Notes: generated by a model from the letters alone, not told the origin. 64,000 nucleotides of DNA from Vagococcus zengguangii (GCF_005145005.1 NZ_CP039712.1:713001-777000), one strand, 5' to 3'. Numbered from the stretch's first letter, positions 19,217-27,303 are shown. Numbers and translations: made by a program.

Positions 19217-19256
19217 TAGAAAAAGCCCTTCACTAAGCACAGCTCAGCGAAGGGCA
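19217..19256 (-). terminator. Expression-platform terminator of the M-box
   Basis: Minus-strand stem with arms 19255-19242 and 19238-19225 (GCCCTTCGCTGAGC / GCTTAGTGAAGGGC, two G-U pairs), followed by TTTTT. It lies between the M-box aptamer and mgtA. Confidence 0.9.
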
Positions 19257-19309
19257 ATAGGTCATAATGAAATTGCAACATGTTATTAAAAAATGTTGCA
19301 CCAAAAAAC

Positions 19310-19480
19310 ATAGCTATTGATCTAGTCGTTGAGCTTTAGCACTATACAACGTAAAAAACGTGACCGTTTTTAGCTACCTTATGAAAAGCCTTATTTCGAC
19401 AATTCCTGTTCTACCCATTGGCGTCTTTCGACATTTTTGGGCAGTAGCCTATGTTTGTATAGGAGCCTCACCTAACAAAT
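19310..19480 (-). ncRNA. M-box (ykoK) magnesium riboswitch
   Basis: Read on the minus strand, the conserved M-box blocks appear in order: GTTAGGTGAGGCTCCTATA (about 19476-19458), AGGCTACTGCCC (19450-19439), a TCGAAAGACGCCAATGGGT block (about 19429-19411) and the 3' closing strands toward 19320. It precedes a terminator (19217-19256) and mgtA. M-box RNAs fold when Mg2+ is plentiful and promote termination, so mgtA should be on at low Mg2+. A smaller hairpin (GCAACAT/ATGTTGC, 19274-19298) between aptamer and terminator may take part in switching. A possible -35 (TTGACA, 19526-19521) lies upstream. Confidence 0.95.
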
Positions 19481-19535
19481 ATTTTACTTACACTTACAAC
19501 TTAACACCGATAATAGTAAGTGTCAATCAGAAAAT

Positions 19536-20021
19536 TTAAATATCATCCGTTTTTTTACATTGCCTATTGGGTAAGAGGTAATCAACTGCTAGACCGATCC
19601 CTAAACCTATGAAACTATCAAGAATTCGATTGAAGGCGTAAATATAAGTTTGAGTCTCTGGAATCATAAATAATATCGTAAACAGGGTGGCACAACCACC
19701 AACTGTTCCTGCAGTTGCTTTTAACTTAGTTAATAATGTAATCATCATCATAATAGTAAGTGGCATAATAATTAACTGACTGATATCCGTTTTACCAAAA
19801 AGGTCAAATAAAGTAATCACTAATAGGGAGGAAAAAGCGCCAACCGTATTACCAATCACGCGGTTTTTTCCATAACGAATGCTGTTTTCAAAATCTTTTC
19901 TAATCGTAAAAATCGCTGTTAATGCTGAAACAATATAAGTTTCGCGTTTGAAAATAATACTAATTAATATACATAAAAAAACTGCAACACCAGTTTTTAA
20001 TGTTCGTAGTCCAAAAGGCAT
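19536..20021 (-). CDS. FUSC / aromatic-acid-exporter-type membrane protein (DUF939)
   Basis: A 161-residue membrane protein with about four hydrophobic segments. It has the family features GLRTLKTGVAVFLCILIS and KNRVIGNTVGAF near the N-terminus and GLGIGLAVDYLLPN near the C-terminus, matching the short ArAE_1/DUF939 group of the FUSC superfamily. The usual C-terminal cytoplasmic domain of longer members is absent, so this is either a naturally short form or a truncated one. The transported compound is unknown. The ribosome site is AAGGAG 8 bases before the ATG. It is read in the same direction as mgtA but ends before the M-box promoter, so it is a separate unit. Confidence 0.8.
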   Translation of the reverse strand: MPFGLRTLKTGVAVFLCILISIIFKRETYIVSALTAIFTIRKDFENSIRYGKNRVIGNTVGAFSSLLVITLFDLFGKTDISQLIIMPLTIMMMITLLTKLKATAGTVGGCATLFTILFMIPETQTYIYAFNRILDSFIGLGIGLAVDYLLPNRQCKKTDDI

Positions 20022-20261
20022 CTGAAATTCTCCTTAAATGATAATATTCACAAACACTAACTATAGAATAAAATCATAAAATTAACAACGTTTTTCTTAA
20101 TTATATAGAGTTAATAGTCAAATAAAGCAAACGATTCAAATTAAATAACGGTTATCACATTAAAGTTTGGTGAATATTTACTGATAACTATTGTGAAAAA
20201 ACTACTTGGTTTTTAAACTGATAGAGTAACTAAATAATGATAGAGGAAGTGAAATGTTAAA

Positions 20262-21689
20262 ATGGATCAAAAGCAAATGCGATGGTTCACAGTTGGCTTA
20301 ATTGCTTTTAACATGGTGTGGGGGTTAGGGAATGTTGTCAATAACTACTCACAACAAGGAATTTCAGTTGTAACGTCATGGATTTTAATCTTGGCTTTAT
20401 ATTTTATTCCTTACGCGTTAATTGTTGGACAATTAGGGTCAACTTTTAAAGACAGTAATGGTGGCGTAAGCTCATGGATCGAAAATACGACCAATAAAAA
20501 ATTAGCTTACTATGCTGCATGGACGTATTGGGTGGTACACATCCCGTATTTAGCTCAAAAACCACAAGCGATTTTGATCGCATTAGGATGGGCTATCAAA
20601 GGTGACGGTAGTTTTGTTTCAGGTATGTCAGTTCAAATGGTTGCAATTATTAGTTTAGTCATCTTCTTATTATTCTTATATTTATCTACTAAAGGTTTGT
20701 CAACCTTAAAAGTTATTGGTGGTTTAGCTGGTACAGCGATGTTTATTATGTCAATTTTATTCATTTTACTAGCAGTTGGCGCACCTTTTATTGATCAATC
20801 AATGGAAATCGCTACGCAAGACATGACAAGTATTAAAACCTATATTCCAAAGTTTGATTTATCATATTTTGCCACAATTTCTATGTTAGTATTTGCCGTA
20901 GGGGGAGCTGAAAAAATTTCACCTTACGTTAACCAAACGAAGAATCCAGCCAAAGAATTTCCTAAAGGAATGATTTTATTAGCGATTATGGTTGGGGTTT
21001 CAGCTGTATTAGGCTCAGTCGCGATGGGGATGTTATTTGCAAGTGATAATATTCCTTCAGATTTAATGACTAATGGGGCCTACAGTGCTTTCCAAAAATT
21101 AGGGGAGTACTATGGCGTTGGTAATTTCTTGATGATTGTTTATGCGTTAACGAATACCATCGGTCAAATTTCAGCGTTAGCTTTCTCTATTGATGCACCG
21201 CTTCAGGTATTATTAGCGGATGCTGATAAAGAATATGTACCAACTTGGTTACGTCAACGTACTGCCAAAGGGACATTAAAAAATGGTTACTTATTAACAG
21301 GTATTTTAGTAAGCATCATCATCTTATTACCTATCTTTGGTATTAAAAACATGGACGAATTAGTTAAATGGTTGACTAACTTGAACTCTGTCGTGATGCC
21401 ATTACGTTATCTATGGGTATTCTTAGCGTATATGATGTTAAATAAAGCTTTCAAAAATTATCAAAATGCCGAGTATAAATTTATGAAAAATCCTAAATGG
21501 GGTTATGCCATTGGTTTATGGTGTTTTGCTTTTACAGCTTTTGCGTGTGTTTTAGGGATGATTCCAAAAATTCCTTACGGTTCAGAAGGTTGGTGGTTCC
21601 AAATGATTTCTAATATCGTGACACCTATTGTGTTCGTTGCTTTAGGAATGATTTTACCAGCGATTGCAAGAAGAGAACAAGCAAAATAA
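20262..21689 (+). CDS. APC-superfamily amino acid permease
   Basis: A 475-residue permease with about twelve membrane segments. The first helix has the unwound glycine region (FNMVWGLGNVVNNYSQQG), and FAVGGAEKISPYVNQTKNPAKEFPKG is the typical helix-6/loop signature of the APC superfamily (glutamate/GABA antiporter-like group). The substrate is probably an amino acid, but no catabolic gene is adjacent. A GAGG site lies upstream of the ATG at 20262 with rather long spacing. A strong terminator follows (21710-21739), and the T-tract of that terminator is the insertion point of an IS91-type element. The 20022-20261 gap is AT-rich with no convincing regulatory motif. Confidence 0.85.
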   Translation: MDQKQMRWFTVGLIAFNMVWGLGNVVNNYSQQGISVVTSWILILALYFIPYALIVGQLGSTFKDSNGGVSSWIENTTNKKLAYYAAWTYWVVHIPYLAQKPQAILIALGWAIKGDGSFVSGMSVQMVAIISLVIFLLFLYLSTKGLSTLKVIGGLAGTAMFIMSILFILLAVGAPFIDQSMEIATQDMTSIKTYIPKFDLSYFATISMLVFAVGGAEKISPYVNQTKNPAKEFPKGMILLAIMVGVSAVLGSVAMGMLFASDNIPSDLMTNGAYSAFQKLGEYYGVGNFLMIVYALTNTIGQISALAFSIDAPLQVLLADADKEYVPTWLRQRTAKGTLKNGYLLTGILVSIIILLPIFGIKNMDELVKWLTNLNSVVMPLRYLWVFLAYMMLNKAFKNYQNAEYKFMKNPKWGYAIGLWCFAFTAFACVLGMIPKIPYGSEGWWFQMISNIVTPIVFVALGMILPAIARREQAK

Positions 21690-21709
21690 TTATAATATTA
21701 GTAAATGAG

Positions 21710-21739
21710 GAGTGATGATGTCAATCGTCACTCTTTTTT
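21710..21739 (+). terminator. Terminator of the amino acid permease gene
   Basis: Stem of GAGTGATGA and TCGTCACTC (21710-21733) followed by six T (21734-21739). The IS91-type element begins at the base after the last T. Confidence 0.85.
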
Positions 21740-21836
21740 AACTATAAAGGGATTATAAAATTTTGTGTCGTATGATGCTTGTTCTATCAAGTGTTATACG
21801 GCTTTTTTATTGTTTCAAATTTGGTATAATTTAAAT

Positions 21837-23162
21837 ATGAATGTGAATATTCTTCAAGCTATATTTTTTGATAAGTATCATAATTGGGATAATTTTATCA
21901 TCAAGTATTCTGACAGACTTCGTCCGGTAGTTAAGAAGGAGGTTGCTAAGTTTAGAAATTGTGGAGATATCCAGAAAGGATATCGTTTGTATGTTTGCGA
22001 GGGATGTCATGATGTCAAATTTCTACCTTTAAGATGTAAAGGTAAGTTTTGTCCAAGTTGTGCTAAAGGTGAGAGTGAACGTTGGAGTGAAACGATAGCT
22101 CAAGACATGTATCACACTATTCATCGTCACATTGTTTTTACAATAGATGAAGGTTTACGTGATATCTTTTTAATGGATAAGTATCGAAGTACCTTGTTAA
22201 AAGGATTAATGGATGAAGCCGCCAAAATAATTATAGAGTTCTTTGATAAGCGTAAGATACAGCCTGGAATAATTTCAGGATTACATACGTTTGGTTCACA
22301 ATTAGAGTTTAATCCTCATGTTCATATGATAGTAACAATGGGTGGTGTAAACAGAAAAGGTGAATGGGAAAATTATGATTATTTACCTTATGTAATGCTT
22401 AGAAAATATTGGCAGAATGCGGTATTAAAATTGATTAGGAGAACTTTATCACCACGTGATAAAGCAAAAGTTCAGTATAAATTACAGAAGGCCTACCATC
22501 AAAATGGAGAAGGATTTTATGTGAATGCTCCTAAACGGAGCAGAACGAATACCAAAGGCTTACTACAATATATCAGTCGCTATATGAAAAGAGGGCCTAT
22601 TGCATTAGAACGAATAAAAATGTATGACGGTCATCATGTCATGTTTGAATATCATGATAAGCGGACGAATAGAAAAGAAATGAAAACAATGACGGCAGAA
22701 GAGTTTATAGGGGCATTAGTTCGTCATATTCCAGATCGACATTTTAGAATGATACGTCATTATGGTATTTATAGTCGAAGGATAAAAAGCTTTATCAAAA
22801 AAATTGTAGAAGTTTATCAAGAAAAGGTAAAAAAGTTATTGATAAACAGTAAACAAATGCTTAAAAGTAAAACTTGGGCTCAAAGAATAACCGAATGTTT
22901 TGGAAAAAATCCATTGGATTGTCCTAATTGTGGTGAAGAATTTGTCTTTATGGGGATGAGTGTGTGCAAAAATGGTAGACTAATTACTAAATATACGAAG
23001 AATAAGCAAGCAATGATAGTGATGAAGGAGGAGAATATTCGTCTTGGCCAAAAAGAAACGCAACATCAACAAAAAGAAAAAACAGAAGCAGCTTTTAAAA
23101 AGCTTCGATTCGACTGGGAATTCTACGGTGACTTATATATGTCTCCAGTGTGGAATAGCTGA
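21837..23162 (+). CDS. IS91-family HUH transposase, copy 1
   Basis: A 441-residue rolling-circle transposase. An N-terminal zinc-binding domain holds Cys54, 57, 67, 72 and 75 (CEGCHDVKFLPLRC, FCPSC). The HUH metal motif is His161-Val-His163 in FNPHVHMIVTMGG. The tyrosine region is HYGIYSRR, with Tyr309 and Tyr312. A further Cys pair (DCPNCGEEF) lies near the C-terminus. The usual length suggests it is intact. The ATG at 21837 is only 6 bases after an extended -10 (TGGTATAAT, 21822-21830), so the message may be leaderless; an in-frame frame extends upstream to 21765 but has no good start. The nicking-joining mechanism is known for the family. Confidence 0.93.
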   Translation: MNVNILQAIFFDKYHNWDNFIIKYSDRLRPVVKKEVAKFRNCGDIQKGYRLYVCEGCHDVKFLPLRCKGKFCPSCAKGESERWSETIAQDMYHTIHRHIVFTIDEGLRDIFLMDKYRSTLLKGLMDEAAKIIIEFFDKRKIQPGIISGLHTFGSQLEFNPHVHMIVTMGGVNRKGEWENYDYLPYVMLRKYWQNAVLKLIRRTLSPRDKAKVQYKLQKAYHQNGEGFYVNAPKRSRTNTKGLLQYISRYMKRGPIALERIKMYDGHHVMFEYHDKRTNRKEMKTMTAEEFIGALVRHIPDRHFRMIRHYGIYSRRIKSFIKKIVEVYQEKVKKLLINSKQMLKSKTWAQRITECFGKNPLDCPNCGEEFVFMGMSVCKNGRLITKYTKNKQAMIVMKEENIRLGQKETQHQQKEKTEAAFKKLRFDWEFYGDLYMSPVWNS

Positions 23163-23331
23163 ACGTATTCCGAAGGAAATCATTGAAACGATTGAGTTTT
23201 TAGATGAAGATTTCAGTCCGCTTACTGCACCACAATTTAGTTGTGAAAAATGTGGTGGTGAAATGTATCCACAATATTATCGGAATTTCTGTGGGATAGA
23301 ATTTCAATTGTCAGATGTGCAAGATAAATAG
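23044..23331 (+). CDS. Zinc-ribbon protein encoded in the IS91-type element, overlapping the transposase
   Basis: A 95-residue frame in +1 relative to the transposase, overlapping its last 119 bases. A strong AAGGAGGAG (23025-23033) lies 10 bases before the TTG start at 23044, arguing that it is translated. The N-terminus is very basic (AKKKRNINKKKKQKQ), and two CxxC pairs (CLQCG, CEKCGG) form a probable zinc ribbon. It is fully conserved in copy 2. It could be an accessory DNA-binding or target-choice protein, or an antitoxin-like modulator of transposition; I know of no function. It is not a frameshifted transposase tail, because the transposase is already full length. Confidence 0.7.
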   Translation: MAKKKRNINKKKKQKQLLKSFDSTGNSTVTYICLQCGIAERIPKEIIETIEFLDEDFSPLTAPQFSCEKCGGEMYPQYYRNFCGIEFQLSDVQDK

Positions 23332-23352
23332 TTACCACTACACTAAAAAGGC

Positions 23353-23385
23353 CTCGGGAAATTTTTCCCGAGATTTTCTTATTTT
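23353..23385 (+). repeat. Terminal hairpin of the IS91-type element (candidate oriIS; terminator-like)
   Basis: Stem CTCGGGAAA/TTTCCCGAG region (arms about 23353-23361 and 23364-23372) with a T-rich tail. It is present at the same end of copy 2 (61809-61841). It resembles an intrinsic terminator and the subterminal hairpin typical of rolling-circle elements. Confidence 0.7.
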
Positions 23386-23391
23386 CTTAAA

Positions 23392-23418
23392 GTGACCTAA
23401 GTCATATTGGGTGACCTA
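23392..23418. repeat. Direct repeats upstream of the PTS-lyase operon
   Basis: GTGACCTA occurs at 23392-23399 and again at 23411-23418, 19 bp apart (nearly two helical turns), about 100 bases upstream of the PTS start. This spacing suits cooperative regulator binding. No regulator is assigned. Confidence 0.35.
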
Positions 23419-23448
23419 GATGATTTCTAATAATTTAGTTGTTCTTTA

Positions 23449-23462
23449 ATAAAGCGCTTTTA
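23449..23462. promoter_or_regulatory. Candidate cre (CcpA) site
   Basis: ATAAAGCGCTTTTA, built on the perfect palindrome AAAGCGCTTT (23451-23460), resembles the catabolite-responsive element core (WAANCGNTNW) and lies in the promoter region of the PTS gene. It lacks the outer TG/CA pairs. Confidence 0.4.
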
Positions 23463-23463
23463 A

Positions 23464-23476
23464 GTGATATTATCAC
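23464..23476. promoter_or_regulatory. Candidate operator palindrome at the PTS-lyase promoter
   Basis: Perfect palindrome GTGATA-T-TATCAC, overlapping a possible -10 (TATTAT) and 15 bases before the ribosome site. The same TGATA-N-TATCA core lies in front of the beta-glucoside PTS (8615-8627). The RpiR regulator at 27373 is a candidate binder (inference). Confidence 0.45.
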
Positions 23477-23508
23477 ACTATAAATTAATTAAAGGAGAGC
23501 AACATATC

Positions 23509-25062
23509 ATGAGTAAAAGCAAAAAGTTTAGCGAGGGGATTCAACAGTTTGGTAGAACGTTACTTTTGCCGATTGGCGTGTTAGCACCGATTGGAATGAT
23601 TTTAGGTATAAGTGGGGCTTTTGTCCAACCGTATATGATTGAACGTTTCCCGTTTTTGGGTAATGAAGCAGTTAATGCAGCTTTGGTAAGTATAAGAACG
23701 ATTGCTAGTGTTATTTTTGATAATATTCCATTGTTATTTGCAATGGGTGTCGCATATGGTATGAGTAAAAAAGATAAAGGCATCGCAGTTTTCGCTTCTG
23801 TTGCAGGTTATTTGACAATTATAGCGACGATGAATGTTTGGTTGACGCTAACTGGTAAGATGGCTGATCCTGAAATTATGACACAAGTCGGGCAAATCAG
23901 TGTGTTGGGGATTCAAACCATGAATATCAGTGCAGCCGGAGGGATTATCACAGGATTGGTTGCAGCATGGGCAACAGACAAGTTCTATAATTTACAGTTA
24001 CCAACAGCCTTGGCCTTCTTTTCAGGTAAAAAGTCAGTGCCGATTATTACAATCGGATGTATGGTTGGTTTAGGTTTAACGGTACCGTTTATTTGGGAAT
24101 TATTTGTAGGTATTCTGATGAAGCTGTCCGTTGTTATATTAAGTACTTTTGGACCATTCTTTACAGCTTTCGGAGAGCGTGCATTTATTCCATTTGGTCT
24201 TCACCATGTTTGGAACGCTATGTTCCGTTTTACTGAAGCGGGCGGCTCGTATGTGATTGATGGAGAAACTTATGTTGGGGTATTACCTGCTTTAAACGAA
24301 GTGTTATTTAATCAAGGACCAAATAGTCAATATTGGAGTATGATGCCTGAATTAACAAGATTTATGGCACAACAACAAATGTTAATTACGTTATTCTTAT
24401 TCCCAGCAATCGCTTTTGCGATGTATCGTTCAGCTCGTACTGAAAACAAAGCGGAAGTTAAATCTATGCTGATTACTTTAGTATTAACAGCTATGCTTGG
24501 TAACGTTACGGAGCCCTTAGAGTTTACGTTTGTTTTCATTGCACCATTATTGTTCGTCGTTTATGCAATTATTTGTGGCATCGGAGCGGTATTATTATCG
24601 CTCGCTGGTGTAGCCATCGGGTATATTCGTGGGACCATTTTTGACTTTGCTATTTTTGGCTTACTATATAAAGGGACGAATTGGCAGTACTTTGTCTTAA
24701 TAGGTATTGGAATGGCTGTGTTAACATACTTTGTCTTTTATTGGGCAATTAATAAATTTGATATTAAAACACCTGGTCGTGAAGAGAGTAATAATATCGA
24801 CAGTACGTTGTTAAAAGAAAAACGTTATGACGAAGTAGCAGGATTAGTTTTACAAGGTTTAGGTGGTAGTGCCAATATTTCAAGTGTAGAAAATTGTATC
24901 ACTCGTCTAAGAATTGATTTAAACGATGTTTCAAAAATTGACAAAGATGTGTTAGAAAAATCAGGGTGTACAGGTTTCTTTTTCCCATCAGCCAAACATA
25001 TTCATATTGTATATGGGCCACAAGTTGAATTTGTTAGAAATGCATTAGACGAAATTAGATAA
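23509..25062 (+). CDS. PTS permease EIICB, glucose/maltose (MalX-like) family
   Basis: A 517-residue permease. The EIIC membrane domain covers about residues 1-415 (GRTLLLPIGVLAPIGMIL, the ERAFIPFGLHHVWNAMFRF loop, GNVTEPLEFTFVFIAPLLF). The C-terminal EIIB has the phospho-Cys463 in VENCITRLRIDL. No EIIA domain is present, so a separate EIIA must donate phosphate. The family takes up glucose, maltose, N-acetylglucosamine and relatives; the substrate here is not known. The ATG at 23509 follows AAAGGAGAG; the earlier TTG at 23464 falls inside the operator-like palindrome. It starts an operon with a lyase (39 bp downstream) and a deacetylase, implying an unusual sugar conjugate as substrate. Confidence 0.92.
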   Translation: MSKSKKFSEGIQQFGRTLLLPIGVLAPIGMILGISGAFVQPYMIERFPFLGNEAVNAALVSIRTIASVIFDNIPLLFAMGVAYGMSKKDKGIAVFASVAGYLTIIATMNVWLTLTGKMADPEIMTQVGQISVLGIQTMNISAAGGIITGLVAAWATDKFYNLQLPTALAFFSGKKSVPIITIGCMVGLGLTVPFIWELFVGILMKLSVVILSTFGPFFTAFGERAFIPFGLHHVWNAMFRFTEAGGSYVIDGETYVGVLPALNEVLFNQGPNSQYWSMMPELTRFMAQQQMLITLFLFPAIAFAMYRSARTENKAEVKSMLITLVLTAMLGNVTEPLEFTFVFIAPLLFVVYAIICGIGAVLLSLAGVAIGYIRGTIFDFAIFGLLYKGTNWQYFVLIGIGMAVLTYFVFYWAINKFDIKTPGREESNNIDSTLLKEKRYDEVAGLVLQGLGGSANISSVENCITRLRIDLNDVSKIDKDVLEKSGCTGFFFPSAKHIHIVYGPQVEFVRNALDEIR

Positions 25063-25101
25063 AAAAATGTGGCACAATAAAAAAATAAGGGGTTACAAAA
25101 C

Positions 25102-26469
25102 ATGAGAGCATTATATGATTCTAAAAGTAAAACGATTGATGATCGCGGGATAAAAAGTATTTTTACCAATGAAACGAAATATAAAACATGGTTGATGTTT
25201 GAAGCAGCTTTGGCACAAGCACAAGCTGAAGAAGGATTTATTCCTGAACAAGCAGCGAGGGATATTAAAGAAGCCGCAAAAATTGAAAATATTGATTTTG
25301 AAGAAATGGATCGTATTTATCGTGAAATTGGCCACGGCTTTGTGCCTTTCTTAAAAGTATTAGTGAATGCCTGCCCAGGTGATAGTGGGAAATATGTTCA
25401 CTATGGGATTACAACACAAAATATTCAGCAAAGTTCACAAATGTACATGATGAAGCTTGTACATGATAAATATATGAAATTATTAGGTGAAATTTTAGCT
25501 AATTTATCAGATTTAGCCGAAAGAACAAAAGATTATGTGATGCCAGGTAGAACGCATGGTCGTCATGCGACACCTATAACTTACGGGTATAAAGTATCCG
25601 TGTGGATTAGTGATTTTATTGAATGTTATGAGCGTTTAAAAGAATCAGAAAAACGTGTATTCAAGTTAATGATGGGTGGTGCAGTCGGAACGTTCAGTGC
25701 GATGCCTGAAGTTGGGTTAAATGTCCAAAAACGTGTAGCCGAATTAACAGATATGTATTATATGGAAGTTCCATCACGTAATATTAGTACCCATAAATTA
25801 GAGTATATGATGAATTTAGCGTTATTATGTAACGTTTGTCATAAGATTGGTGAAGAAGTTTATAGTACGACACTAGAAGAGGTGGCTGAAGTTTCAGAAG
25901 GCTTTAAAAAAGGAACAGTTGGAAGTAGCACCATGCCACATAAAATTAATCCTAAGTTAGCTAAAGGGATTATTGCTAATTCTCAAAAATTATATTCATT
26001 ACCAGGTGTGGGGATGTATTCAGCCGTACGACCTTATGAGGGAGATAGCAGTTCTTACATGTTATTTGATGGTATCGTCGAAGAAGCATTAGAATTAACA
26101 ACAGAAGTGTTATTAAGAACGGAAGAATTAACACGAACGATTACCCCACACAAAGAGCGTATGTTGCATAATGTGATGCGTAATAAAGGGTTAGACAACA
26201 CGGAATATGTCATGATGAAGATGGCGGATAAACTTGGAAAAGATGAAGCGCACTCTTTATTGTATGATATTGCCATTAAAACAGCAGCTGATGGTGAAGA
26301 CTTCTTTACTAACTTAAAAGCAGATAAATTAATTTCTTCAACCTTTACTGAAGAAGAGATTGCTTCATTTATTGATCCAAGAAATTATGTCGGATTATCG
26401 GTAGAGTTGGCTGAAAAAGAAGCCATTCGTGCAAAAGAAATTTCTGAAGCGATTATGACGGAATACTAA
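25102..26469 (+). CDS. Fumarase/aspartase-superfamily lyase (adenylosuccinate lyase / cycloisomerase-like)
   Basis: A 455-residue lyase of the superfamily that releases fumarate by beta-elimination. The three conserved regions are visible: HYGITTQNIQQS (from His100), GRTHGRHATPITYG (His152; Arg154 where Gln is common) and the signature loop GSSTMPHKINP (274-284). It is closest in pattern to adenylosuccinate lyase and carboxymuconate cycloisomerases. The housekeeping purB normally sits with purine genes, whereas this copy sits between a PTS permease and a deacetylase, with fumarase and malic enzyme nearby. I infer that it cleaves an N-(dicarboxyethyl)-type or related bond in a PTS-imported compound to give fumarate. 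The start has AAGGGG 8 bases upstream. Confidence 0.85.
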   Translation: MRALYDSKSKTIDDRGIKSIFTNETKYKTWLMFEAALAQAQAEEGFIPEQAARDIKEAAKIENIDFEEMDRIYREIGHGFVPFLKVLVNACPGDSGKYVHYGITTQNIQQSSQMYMMKLVHDKYMKLLGEILANLSDLAERTKDYVMPGRTHGRHATPITYGYKVSVWISDFIECYERLKESEKRVFKLMMGGAVGTFSAMPEVGLNVQKRVAELTDMYYMEVPSRNISTHKLEYMMNLALLCNVCHKIGEEVYSTTLEEVAEVSEGFKKGTVGSSTMPHKINPKLAKGIIANSQKLYSLPGVGMYSAVRPYEGDSSSYMLFDGIVEEALELTTEVLLRTEELTRTITPHKERMLHNVMRNKGLDNTEYVMMKMADKLGKDEAHSLLYDIAIKTAADGEDFFTNLKADKLISSTFTEEEIASFIDPRNYVGLSVELAEKEAIRAKEISEAIMTEY

Positions 26470-26480
26470 GAGGGATTACG

Positions 26481-27257
26481 ATGACGAAACTAATCATTAA
26501 TGCGGATGATTTTGGTTACTCAAAAGCGATAAACTACGGCATCATTGAGTCACATATTGAAGGTGTGTTAACCTCCACAACCATGATGGCCAATATGCCT
26601 GGTTTTGAGCATGCAGCGCAATTAGCAAAAGATTATCCAACTTTAGCGATAGGCGCTCATTTGGTATTAACCTGTGGTCGACCAGTTCTTTCAAAAAGTT
26701 CTCTCACCCAAGGCAATGGGGGATTTCTATCTCGAAAAGACTTAAATGAGCAGGTAGGAAAAATAGATTTAGAAGCGGTTTATCAAGAATGGGACGCCCA
26801 AATTCAGAAGTTGTATAAAGCAGGTATTTCACTAACGCATCTTGACACACACCACTATGTCCATGGATTAGGTGAGTTATACCAGCCCATGGAACGTTTA
26901 TCTGAAAAATATGAACTGCCTATGCGTAACTGCTTGAATGTAAAATCAAAATTAAGTAATCCTCGTTTAGCACCAGCTGATGATTTATGGTTGATGTTCA
27001 TCGATGAAGCAATGAAAGATTTGAGTCAACCCTATAATCAAGTGAGAACGAAACTACTAAATATTATAGAAGAGGATGTCCAACGATTTGCTAATAAAAA
27101 TCTTATTGAAGCAAATTGTCATCCTGGATTTTTAGATACAACGGTAATGTTTGGCTCAAGTTTTACTCATGCAAGAATGCGAGAGATAGAGCTATTGTGT
27201 GACCCAAGTTTAAGAGGGTTATTGAATGAAGCTGGTTTTGAATTAGGGACTTATTGA
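26481..27257 (+). CDS. ChbG/YdjC-family carbohydrate deacetylase
   Basis: A 258-residue YdjC-fold enzyme. It has the metal-binding N-terminal motif INADDFGYSKAIN (Asp-Asp), a second ligand set in THLDTHHYVHG, and a late ANCHPGF histidine. Length and motifs match ChbG, which removes an N-acetyl group from chito-oligosaccharide (phosphates) so that they can be processed further. The gene lies 11 bp after the lyase, with AGAGGG before the ATG, and closes this operon at a terminator (27264-27295). Its presence suggests the imported compound carries an N-acetylated amino sugar or a similar acyl group. The exact substrate is unknown. Confidence 0.88.
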   Translation: MTKLIINADDFGYSKAINYGIIESHIEGVLTSTTMMANMPGFEHAAQLAKDYPTLAIGAHLVLTCGRPVLSKSSLTQGNGGFLSRKDLNEQVGKIDLEAVYQEWDAQIQKLYKAGISLTHLDTHHYVHGLGELYQPMERLSEKYELPMRNCLNVKSKLSNPRLAPADDLWLMFIDEAMKDLSQPYNQVRTKLLNIIEEDVQRFANKNLIEANCHPGFLDTTVMFGSSFTHARMREIELLCDPSLRGLLNEAGFELGTY

Positions 27258-27263
27258 TAACGG

Positions 27264-27295
27264 AAAAACAACTGGTGAAAACCAGTTGTTTTTTA
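27264..27295 (+). terminator. Terminator of the PTS-lyase-deacetylase operon
   Basis: Stem AAAACAACTGGT / ACCAGTTGTTTT with a short GAAA-type loop and T-tract. Confidence 0.9.
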
Positions 27296-27303
27296 TTAAA
27301 AAT

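Larger units (their letters stand above)
21740..23385 (+). mobile_element. IS91-type insertion sequence, copy 1
   Basis: A 1646-bp element defined by comparison with copy 2 (60196-61841). The two are identical as far as I can read except one synonymous base (A at 22277, T at 60733), and the flanks differ completely beyond flanking T runs. It has no terminal inverted repeats and no target duplication, as expected of HUH rolling-circle elements. It carries a transposase and an overlapping zinc-ribbon gene. Its right end holds a hairpin with T-rich tail (23353-23385), the likely oriIS. The left end lies directly on the T-tract of the permease terminator; exact ends are ambiguous by a few T. Confidence 0.9.

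Noticed and set aside
23044-23331. Reading the zinc-ribbon frame as a frameshifted end of the transposase
   Set aside because: The transposase has normal length and ends with its own Cys-pair region; the second frame has its own strong ribosome site, and both copies are identical.
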